Assembly: GCA_038323575.1 (NCBI GenBank)
Contig: JBBQHB010000158.1
Span: 1 to 6,084 of the forward strand
Length of the DNA: 6,084 nucleotides
Direction of reading: 5' to 3'
Origin: CAINVV01 sp038323575
GTDB taxonomy: Bacteria; Bacteroidota; Bacteroidia; Bacteroidales; Prolixibacteraceae
Shown: positions 1 through 5,718 of the stretch, in pieces
How the letters are laid out: each line of letters starts with the position of its first letter
How positions within the stretch are numbered: position 1 is the first letter of the stretch
Made by a program: the position numbers and the translations under genes
Notes under the pieces: model-generated
The model's input: only the letters and a program-made list of their open reading frames with translations
What the model was told of the DNA's origin: nothing
Databases searched by the model: none

Positions 1-750
1 GTCTTGAGTTGCCGACAACAATTCTTCATTCTCAAAACCTTTAGCCGTAATACTTTTGAAAACTTCCCCTGCTCCCAATTTTATCCACTCCCCACCAAAA
101 CCTTTCAACCGTTTCTTTCCGGTCAATAAATTTTGCATCAGCCATTTTTTGCGGAGTTCCTTTTGGGCAATGAGTTGGTTGTTTTTGTTGATGGCGGAAT
201 CCATCAACCCAAGGACATTGGCAATAGCCTGCTGTTCGTGGAGGGGAGGGAGTGAAACTTTTACTTTTTCTAAATCACCCTGACCAATATTCGTTCTTAT
301 AGCTCCCTGACCACCTTTGATAATTTGATCTCTTACTGTTTTTGAACGGAAACAATATCTTTTAAAATTATCATTAATGCTACTGTCTTTTGGCCTCGCT
401 CTAATGACGAAGCCTCCAAATACAACTTCCTCCTTACCGTAATAGACGGCAGTTAATCCAATTTCATCAGTAGTTTCTGAAGTTCGATTAAATAAAACAT
501 CTCCATTCTTAACAAGATACAATTGTCTTTGCACCTCGGTAATTTGAACTGTACCTGGAATTTTTTCTGCCGAAAAAGAATCGTTGTAGATTACCTCCAT
601 TACATTGATAAACTTTACTCCTGTTCCATAACTTTCTTTTCCAGCATTTATACCATTCTTAAAATCGAATAGTCGTCCCAAATCCATTATTTTCCAATCG
701 CTTGGAATTTCAGTATTGTAGAAAGGTTTTGTAGTTGGTTTATTTTGCAT
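1..750 (-). CDS. hsdS: Type I restriction-modification specificity subunit HsdS (partial, C-terminus beyond left edge)
   Basis: The frame is open from an ATG at 750 to the window edge, giving exactly 250 codons with no stop; full HsdS proteins are usually about 400 residues. HsdS selects the DNA site and holds HsdM and HsdR together. The N-terminus has the typical IPSDW entry (residues 15-19). A first target-recognition domain spans about 20-160. The central conserved helix follows, with LPPLHEQQAIANVLG (167-181) and LMQNLLTGKKRLKGF (204-218), both hallmarks of the family. A second recognition domain starts near 221 and ends in NEELLSATQD (241-250) at the edge. The start overlaps the dinD stop by 11 bp, and AGGGA a few bases upstream may serve as a ribosome site. 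By hand count the first recognition domain (about 36% GC) is poorer in GC than the central region (about 45%), as expected for an exchanged module. HsdR probably lies further left. The family call is firm; the target site cannot be read. Confidence 0.93.
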   Translation of the reverse strand, partial: MQNKPTTKPFYNTEIPSDWKIMDLGRLFDFKNGINAGKESYGTGVKFINVMEVIYNDSFSAEKIPGTVQITEVQRQLYLVKNGDVLFNRTSETTDEIGLTAVYYGKEEVVFGGFVIRARPKDSSINDNFKRYCFRSKTVRDQIIKGGQGAIRTNIGQGDLEKVKVSLPPLHEQQAIANVLGLMDSAINKNNQLIAQKELRKKWLMQNLLTGKKRLKGFGGEWIKLGAGEVFKSITAKGFENEELLSATQD

Positions 751-1606
751 TCTGATTTCCCTGTTTTGGTTTCAACGCCTTTGGTTCATTGGCTTTTTCA
801 ACTTTTTTAATGCTATCGGCAACCGGCAGGTTTTCGGGCATGGTACCACCAATTTCCTCAATGGTTTTGCGCACCTTTTTGCCAATTTCGAAGTGTGTTT
901 GGTTGGCTTTTTTCTTGCCTTTTATCTGGTCTTTCCTTAATTTTTCTTCGGTTTGCGTAGCACGAAACAAATTGGCAGCCAATTCGGTGCTACCCATGTG
1001 GTCGAGAATTTGCTGGCTCTTTTTCAATCCTTTCCGGGCATGAATTCCTTTGGCATCCAAACCACCGTAAAGCCCCATGTAGCCGTGGTTTTGGAAAATG
1101 GCATAATCAACAGGTTCAATTACTCCGGCATCTTTTGCTGCATCGGCCAACTGAATGTTGTGCTTTTTCATTTCATCGCGCAAAAACAAACGCTTTTGAT
1201 CCTCGGTGCTAAGGCTATTGTATTCGTCCATTTGCCTTATTTCCTGCAAACGGGTTTGAACAGCAAAATAGGTTTGCCCTAAAGCAACCACTTCCTTGGA
1301 AGGATCAGCATTTTGCACAATCAGGTAACAGGCGTAACGTGAAAGTTTTACACTCGGATAGTCCTGTTTGGCACCTTTTCCGTGGCTGATCTCCTCGAGG
1401 TAATCCTCGAAGTGATCGGCAATTTCCTGCCCACTATTTTTGCAGGCATCTTTTGCTCTTTCAACAACTGGCAAGAAATGTCGGTATTCAGAATATTCCA
1501 AAATTTTGGACAATTTTCTGGCTCCCCAAAATTCATTTCCGTTTTCGTCAATAGCTTTTATTTGCTCGAAAACAGTCTGATTTATATTTGACAATTGATT
1601 CTCCAT
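740..1606 (-). CDS. dinD: DNA damage-inducible protein D (DinD)
   Basis: This 288-residue protein closely resembles Escherichia coli DinD as I recall it (about 275 residues). Shared blocks include SRYACYLIVQNADPSK, GQTYFAVQTR, IFQNHGYMGLYGGLDAKGI, ILDHMGSTELAANLFRATQT and a C-terminal EEIGGTMPENLP. The N-terminal third, with FWGARKLSKILEYS, resembles BRO-N/antirepressor domains. E. coli DinD is SOS-induced and has been reported to inhibit RecA filament activity; whether that holds here is inference. I see no E. coli-type LexA box upstream. I chose the ATG at 1606. An in-frame TTG at 1618 would add four residues (L/M-I-K-K) but lies only 10 bases from the preceding stop. The gene follows the winged-helix gene by 22 bp and its last codons overlap the hsdS start, so it is probably co-transcribed with both. 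dinD genes are often found in type I R-M operons. Confidence 0.93.
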   Translation of the reverse strand: MENQLSNINQTVFEQIKAIDENGNEFWGARKLSKILEYSEYRHFLPVVERAKDACKNSGQEIADHFEDYLEEISHGKGAKQDYPSVKLSRYACYLIVQNADPSKEVVALGQTYFAVQTRLQEIRQMDEYNSLSTEDQKRLFLRDEMKKHNIQLADAAKDAGVIEPVDYAIFQNHGYMGLYGGLDAKGIHARKGLKKSQQILDHMGSTELAANLFRATQTEEKLRKDQIKGKKKANQTHFEIGKKVRKTIEEIGGTMPENLPVADSIKKVEKANEPKALKPKQGNQNAK

Positions 1607-1628
1607 CTTTTTAATCAATGTTTGTTAA

Positions 1629-2588
1629 TTATCTGTTTGTTATAGTTTTTAATGCCAGTTGCACACGCTCATCAGTGTTATCTTTAAATTCGAGGTAAAC
1701 CGATAGCGGATCGACAAACTGTTTATTCGCCAGTATTTGAGGTGTATATTTCCAAACTTCAATGCAATACTTTCCGTCGTAGTCGCTCAGGGTTTTTATT
1801 TTCCCCTCTTTATTCAATTTCCTGAAAGTATCCTGATGAACAGACAGATATATTTGCTTTTCGTCGTTCAGGTCGGTATAAAAAGCCAAAGCATTAATAT
1901 TGCTTCGGAAGATTAACTCCTCGCCTATTTCATCATCGGTAAACACCTTCTTCGCAACCGGACTTTTCATAAAAGCCTGTGCTTTTTCCCAGAGCTCGGC
2001 GTTACCGAATTCAAAGCATATCGTTTTTTCTTTGGTTCCTTCAATTGTACAAAGATTTAAAGCCTGAATGTTTTCGACAGCTCTCGTTATGGTCAGATAC
2101 GGGTATTGCAACACATTCGCCAACTGCCTGTAAGTAAAACGATTTAACGGCTCTTTTTGCAGATGATAAAGAATCAGGCATTGGGCCACCGGCTTCAAAT
2201 ATTCGCTCTTTTGCGCTTTAATCGCATATTCTTTAATGTCGATAAATAACCCCGGGATAAAAACCTGTTTATTTGCAACAACAAAATTTATCCGTTTCTG
2301 AACCAATCTATTTCGTTTATATGCTTCAATGTCGGGTAAAATAAAAACAACCGGATTGTTGAAGTGGCGTTCAAGTAATTCCAATTGTTTTTTATACTGG
2401 TCTGGCGTAAAATGCTCTGCAGTAAGCTTTTTTGCAAACACGATGTTTCTGTCAATCAGATTGCCTTCCCAAAAGTTATATTCATTGGCAATATAGAAAG
2501 GCAAGGCATTTACCTGTACTTTGGGTATCTCGGTTATATTCAAATCGAGTCCAAAAACTTCCTTTATGTAATCAATCGTGCTTTTCAT
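1629..2588 (-). CDS. Winged-helix DNA-binding protein, probable local regulator
   Basis: I do not recognise a named gene. The 319-residue protein has no signal peptide or membrane segment. Residues 1-120 form an alpha/beta N-terminal part containing VVFILPDIEAYKRNRLVQKR (80-99) and KQVFIPGLFIDIKEY (107-121). I associate this layout with bacterial proteins annotated as MarR-like or AbiEi-like regulators. Residues about 130-195 look like a winged helix: FTYRQLANVLQYPYLTITRA (151-170) fits helix-turn-recognition helix, and the following strands fit the wing. The C-terminal part ends in FVDPLSVYLEFKDNTDERVQ (291-310). The ATG start at 2588 has no clear ribosome site. A TAnnTTTG-type promoter and a 14-bp palindrome lie directly upstream, so autoregulation is likely. 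It leads a probable unit with dinD and hsdS. A type IV antitoxin role is possible, but no partner toxin is visible. DNA binding is fairly likely; the exact role is inference. Confidence 0.82.
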   Translation of the reverse strand: MKSTIDYIKEVFGLDLNITEIPKVQVNALPFYIANEYNFWEGNLIDRNIVFAKKLTAEHFTPDQYKKQLELLERHFNNPVVFILPDIEAYKRNRLVQKRINFVVANKQVFIPGLFIDIKEYAIKAQKSEYLKPVAQCLILYHLQKEPLNRFTYRQLANVLQYPYLTITRAVENIQALNLCTIEGTKEKTICFEFGNAELWEKAQAFMKSPVAKKVFTDDEIGEELIFRSNINALAFYTDLNDEKQIYLSVHQDTFRKLNKEGKIKTLSDYDGKYCIEVWKYTPQILANKQFVDPLSVYLEFKDNTDERVQLALKTITNR

Positions 2589-2619
2589 TTCGATCGTCTA
2601 AATTATTCATATCACATAT

Positions 2620-2655
2620 TTTGCATGTTATCACTAATATTTGATAACATGCAAA
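2620..2655. promoter_or_regulatory. Palindromic operator-like inverted repeat
   Basis: The arms 2620-2633 (TTTGCATGTTATCA) and 2642-2655 (its exact complement in reverse) form a perfect 14-bp inverted repeat around an 8-base spacer. With a one-base bulge the symmetry extends a few more AT pairs outward. Four bases of the distal arm belong to the candidate -7 element of the winged-helix gene, and the repeat covers the expected transcription start. It is not followed by a T-run on either strand, so a terminator is unlikely. It is best read as the binding site of a dimeric repressor, most economically the winged-helix protein itself; which protein binds it is inference. Confidence 0.7.
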
Positions 2656-2659
2656 TATA
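2652..2659 (-). promoter_or_regulatory. Candidate Bacteroidota promoter -7 element for the regulator-dinD-hsdS unit
   Basis: On the minus strand the bases read TATATTTG, which matches the Bacteroidota consensus TAnnTTTG. No TTG is present at the -33 position; only a T-run lies there (2678-2681 on the plus strand reads AAAA). Transcription would start near 2645, leaving a leader of roughly 57 bases before the ATG at 2588. The element overlaps the palindrome, which suggests repression. Confidence 0.5.
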
Positions 2660-2685
2660 AAGATAATATATTGATATAAAATACT

Positions 2686-3444
2686 TCACACTTCTATACT
2701 TGCCAAATTATTAAAATACTTATGTTCCCCGTACTTCACATATCCCAATTGATTTGTAGCCAAAGTCGTTTCCCCAATCCTGAAATCAGGAACATTATCG
2801 TGATGGTGACCAAAAATCCAGAAATCAGGACCGTTTGCTTCAATCAGATCATACAATTCAACGGCAAAAGCTTCATTCAGAACATCGCCTTTGTATTTTT
2901 CCGGATAATTCATAAATGTAGGGACATGATGGGTAACTACTATTGTTTTACCGGTGTAGTTGTGGTGTAGTTCCTGTTTGATGAATGAAAAACTTTCATC
3001 GTGCAACCGATTAAAGGGTACTGAAGAAAACCGGTATCCATTGTACTTGATCACGTGAAAATCACTTATCCTCTTTTCGATCAGCCATTCATTAGCAGGA
3101 CTGATTTTCGACCAAAGAGTTGAGAATATGAATTGAACGGAATCCCGCTCCACAGACAGATTATTTACCAAATGGACATTTGTTCGGATATTTTCATTGA
3201 GGGTTCCGCATTTTGTAGCTAAATCAAAGTAATAATATTCATGATTCCCCGGAATCCAATAAGTTGTTTCAAAGTGATCAGAGATATAACTGAAAAAATC
3301 TTTGTGCTTGTCCATCACGGCAAAAGGCACAATATCGCCAGCAAGCACTAAAACATCACCATTAGGTTTCAATGGGTTCGTTTTGAGGTACTCCTTGTTT
3401 TCCGGAAATTCCAAATGTAAATCGGAGGCGTATTGCACAATCAT
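2686..3444 (-). CDS. Calcineurin-like metallophosphoesterase
   Basis: This 252-residue protein carries the full metal-binding set of the calcineurin-like phosphoesterase fold: DLHLE (8-12), AGDI (35-38), GNHEYY (66-71), THH (171-173) and GHHHD (212-216). It should bind two metal ions and cleave a phosphomono- or phosphodiester; the substrate cannot be told from sequence. No signal peptide is seen, so it is probably cytoplasmic. The length is normal for single-domain members. The ATG lies one base after the hsdM stop, so the two are almost certainly co-transcribed and probably translationally coupled. That ties the enzyme to the R-M locus rather than to general metabolism. It may act on nucleic acid ends or on a nucleotide signal, but this is inference. 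The next gene downstream has its own candidate promoter, so this may be the last gene of its unit. Confidence 0.9.
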   Translation of the reverse strand: MIVQYASDLHLEFPENKEYLKTNPLKPNGDVLVLAGDIVPFAVMDKHKDFFSYISDHFETTYWIPGNHEYYYFDLATKCGTLNENIRTNVHLVNNLSVERDSVQFIFSTLWSKISPANEWLIEKRISDFHVIKYNGYRFSSVPFNRLHDESFSFIKQELHHNYTGKTIVVTHHVPTFMNYPEKYKGDVLNEAFAVELYDLIEANGPDFWIFGHHHDNVPDFRIGETTLATNQLGYVKYGEHKYFNNLASIEV

Positions 3445-3445
3445 A

Positions 3446-4972
3446 TTAAGCTCCCAATTCTTTTAAATATTTACTCAATTCGGCCTGCACAACTTTCAAA
3501 TCACTTTCTAATTTTTCAATTTCCATCTGTACCGCGGCAATATCAACTTCCGCTTCTTCTTCAAAAGTGTCCACATATCTGGGAATATTCAGGTTAAAAT
3601 CATTTTCCTGAATTTCCTCAAAAGTGGCTACGTAGCTGAATTTATCTTCAACAACTCCGGCTTTGAGTTTCCCATCGTTAAATTGTCGATAGGTTTCCAC
3701 AATCCGTTCAATATCATTGATCCGCAATTTATTCTGATTTTTCCCTGCTTCGTATTGCTGACTGGAATCAACAAAGAGAACATTCGCATTGCTGCCTTTT
3801 CCTTTGTTAAAGATTAAGATGGCAGCAGGAATCCCGGTTCCGAAGAACAGGTTGGCAGGTAAACCAATTACCGCTTCCAAAATATTATCCTCAATGGTTC
3901 TCTTCCTGATTTTTCCCTCCGATGCTCCCCGGAACAATACCCCATGGGGAACAACCACGCCAACTTTTCCATGTCCTTCGTAAGCAGTTTCAATCATGTG
4001 GCTGATAAAGGCCCAGTCGCCCTTGCTTTTCGGTGGAACTCCGCGCCAGAAACGATTATACTTGTCTGATTCCGCTTCATCGGCTCCCCATTTATCCAGT
4101 GAAAATGGTGGATTTGCCACAACGGTATCAAATTTCATCAACGTATCACCTTCTTTCAACTTGGGATTACGGATGGTGTCACCCCAACGAACAATGGCAT
4201 TGTCAAAACTGTGCAAAAACATATTCATTACAGCCAATGCCCAGGTACTCCCGTTTGCTTCCTGCCCGTAAAGCGAGAAATTATCTGAACCAACTTCCTT
4301 TCCTGCCTTAATCAGTAATGAACCAGAGCCACAAGTTGGGTCAGAGATTCTTGCACCGGGCTTTGACTTGGTCAATTTGGCTATCAGCGTTGAAACCTCT
4401 GAAGGTGTATAGAATTCCCCTGCTTTTTTACCGGCGTCGCTGGCAAAGTTGGCAATCAAGAATTCATACGCATCACCGATTACATCACTTTCCTCCAAAT
4501 GAGACGGCGTAAGGTCAAGCGCGGAAAAGTCAATCAAAAGATTTTTTAGGCGGGTATTCTTGTCTTTGACATCGCCAAGATTACTACTATTAAAATCAAT
4601 GTTCCTGAAAATTCCGGAGCCATCTTCGCTACTAATTTTTTCGCGGTTAGCTTCTTCAATGTCATTTAGCGCAATGTTGATCAGCTCGCCAACATTTGCT
4701 TCGTTCCGAAGGTCATACAAATAATCAAAAGAGCAATGCTGGGGAACCACAAACCGTTCATGTTTCATTGCGCGGTCGGCCCGCTCCTGATCATTGTTAT
4801 ACTTTTTTAGGTACTCATTGTATTTATCCTTTTGCACATCGCTGACATACTTCAAGAATAACATAGTAAGAATGTAATCCTTGTATTGGCTTGGGTCTAT
4901 CACGCCACGAAAGGTATCACACGCTTTCCAGACAATATTATTAATTTCTTTTTGAGACAACTTTTTACTCAT
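3446..4972 (-). CDS. hsdM: Type I restriction-modification DNA methyltransferase subunit HsdM
   Basis: This 508-residue protein is a complete HsdM of normal length. It transfers a methyl group from S-adenosylmethionine to adenine N6 in the half-sites chosen by HsdS, and is needed for both protection and cleavage. The N-terminal helical domain is at about 8-130 (NNIVWKACDTFRGVIDPSQY). The catalytic domain follows: GEFYTP (185-190), the methyl-donor motif DPTCGSGSLL (211-220) and the catalytic motif IV NPPF (287-290). VVPHGVLFRG (340-349) and NLFFGTGIPAAILIFNK (374-390) are typical of the family. The C-terminus (about 474-503) is a charged, probably coiled helix that would dock on HsdS. The ATG at 4972 is 5 bp after the stop of the half-size S gene; the phosphoesterase starts one base after its own stop. 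Nothing looks broken. Confidence 0.97.
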   Translation of the reverse strand: MSKKLSQKEINNIVWKACDTFRGVIDPSQYKDYILTMLFLKYVSDVQKDKYNEYLKKYNNDQERADRAMKHERFVVPQHCSFDYLYDLRNEANVGELINIALNDIEEANREKISSEDGSGIFRNIDFNSSNLGDVKDKNTRLKNLLIDFSALDLTPSHLEESDVIGDAYEFLIANFASDAGKKAGEFYTPSEVSTLIAKLTKSKPGARISDPTCGSGSLLIKAGKEVGSDNFSLYGQEANGSTWALAVMNMFLHSFDNAIVRWGDTIRNPKLKEGDTLMKFDTVVANPPFSLDKWGADEAESDKYNRFWRGVPPKSKGDWAFISHMIETAYEGHGKVGVVVPHGVLFRGASEGKIRKRTIEDNILEAVIGLPANLFFGTGIPAAILIFNKGKGSNANVLFVDSSQQYEAGKNQNKLRINDIERIVETYRQFNDGKLKAGVVEDKFSYVATFEEIQENDFNLNIPRYVDTFEEEAEVDIAAVQMEIEKLESDLKVVQAELSKYLKELGA

Positions 4973-4977
4973 GATGA

Positions 4978-5538
4978 TTATTTAATTGAGCTGATAAGAT
5001 AATGATTAATTACTTTTTCCTGAAGCTTTTGAATTTTAGTTTTTATTGCATCCGCTTGACTACGGAGCCTGACTATTTCCAAGATTATTTTTTGTTTCTC
5101 TAAGTCTGGCAATGGAATTTTGAGATTTTCAAGAACCGTTTTGCCAATTGAGGGCAAACCTGTTCCTTTTGCATTATTTTGAAAATAATCACAAGTTTGA
5201 GGAAGGTTTAGAAACCATTCCAGAAATTCGGGGAGGATTAAATTGGTTTGAATATTTTTAACGACAAGAAACATGGAGGAGGCAACCGCAATACCAATTG
5301 ATTCATTATAAACTACCGCGAAGTTTGAAAAACCTTTTGAAGCAATAATAATATCTCCTTTCTTTAACAGATGCTTTTCAATTTTATTATCGAACGGTAA
5401 ATCAGGAGATACGGTTCGGTCGAACTTCCTTTCCGAATTAAAATGGCGCGATTGGAGACAAATCACCTCACCCGAAATGCTGGGTTTGGCATAAATCCCT
5501 GTCTGAATACTGGCTATTTCTTTTAATTCTATTTCCAA
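4978..5538 (-). CDS. Half-size type I specificity subunit (single target-recognition domain)
   Basis: This 186-residue protein is about half the usual HsdS length. It has one recognition domain (about 1-138), beginning IELKEIASIQTG (3-14) and ending GTGLPSIGKTVLENLKIPLP (125-144), and then one conserved helix (146-175, rich in K, E, Q and L) that should form a coiled coil. Half-size S subunits, such as that of AhdI, can dimerise and read a palindromic site; whether this one does so, or pairs with other S proteins, is inference. It directly precedes hsdM (5-bp gap). Its GC, about 35% in hand-counted lines, is lower than that of hsdM. The start is odd: the frame begins at a TTG, with an in-frame TGA two codons upstream, while an ATG at 5545 is out of frame by one base. 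Either TTG is used or a one-base insertion separates the gene from its ATG. The family call is strong; functional status is open. Confidence 0.85.
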   Translation of the reverse strand: MEIELKEIASIQTGIYAKPSISGEVICLQSRHFNSERKFDRTVSPDLPFDNKIEKHLLKKGDIIIASKGFSNFAVVYNESIGIAVASSMFLVVKNIQTNLILPEFLEWFLNLPQTCDYFQNNAKGTGLPSIGKTVLENLKIPLPDLEKQKIILEIVRLRSQADAIKTKIQKLQEKVINHYLISSIK

Positions 5539-5543
5539 CTTTC

Positions 5544-5599
5544 ATTTCTTAGTATGAATTGTACAAAGATATAGAATAAAAATTAAATATCTTAGTATG
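5544..5599 (-). repeat. Pair of short direct repeats flanking the -7 element
   Basis: On the minus strand CATACTAAGA occurs at 5599-5590 and again at 5556-5547. Extending to 13 bases gives 12 matches out of 13. The copies are 43 bp apart, close to four helical turns, with one upstream of the candidate -7 element and one in the leader. They could be paired sites for a regulator, but the region is AT-rich and chance cannot be excluded. Confidence 0.35.
5564..5571 (-). promoter_or_regulatory. Candidate Bacteroidota promoter -7 element for the half-hsdS-hsdM-phosphoesterase unit
   Basis: On the minus strand the bases read TATCTTTG, an exact match to TAnnTTTG. It lies about 25 bases before the half-S start, in an AT-rich gap free of genes. 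No TTG lies at the usual -33 spacing. Transcription would start near 5557, giving a short leader of about 12 to 20 bases. Two copies of a CATACTAAGA repeat flank it. Confidence 0.5.
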
Positions 5600-5663
5600 T
5601 TTTCTACGAATTATCAACAAAAATTTAAAAAATTATTATTAACTACAACATTTTTTAAAATGA

Positions 5664-5700
5664 CCAAAAATATACCAAATCCAATTCAGTATATTTTTGG
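5664..5700. repeat. Perfect 12-bp inverted repeat between recombinase and half-S gene
   Basis: The arms 5664-5675 (CCAAAAATATAC) and 5689-5700 (its exact reverse complement) surround a 13-base spacer. The repeat begins 18 bases after the recombinase stop. Two readings are possible: a weak AT-rich terminator for the recombinase gene, or a recombinase core site, since two inverted arms around a short spacer is the usual form of a tyrosine-recombinase crossover site. On the minus strand only a broken T-run follows, which argues mildly against a strong terminator. I found no second copy of the arms elsewhere in the window. Confidence 0.6.
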
Positions 5701-5718
5701 CTTTTTATATTGGAATAT

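Noticed and set aside
56..283. Plus-strand open frame of 75 codons
   Set aside because: It is antisense to the well-supported hsdS frame and resembles no protein I know.
692..707. Six-bp inverted repeat TTCCAA/TTGGAA near the hsdS start
   Set aside because: It encodes the conserved IPSDW segment, and the arms are too short to stand out from chance.
1497..1510. Perfect 14-bp palindrome TCCAAAATTTTGGA inside dinD
   Set aside because: It lies fully within coding sequence, is made of simple AT-rich symmetry and has no promoter nearby; chance is the simplest explanation.
2807..2817. Eleven-base match (TGACCAAAAAT) to the left arm of the inverted repeat near the recombinase
   Set aside because: It encodes part of the conserved FGHHH motif of the phosphoesterase and has no inverted partner, so it is not a second recombination site.
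2780..2821. Repeated GAAATCAGG in the phosphoesterase gene
   Set aside because: Short, in coding sequence and not linked to any structure.
3996..4512. Several plus-strand open frames of 60-90 codons opposite hsdM
   Set aside because: They are shadows of the strongly conserved hsdM reading frame.
5624..5659. Ten-bp inverted repeat TTTAAAAAAT with 16-base spacer in the intergenic gap
   Set aside because: Pure A/T low-complexity sequence; such pairings are expected by chance in this region.
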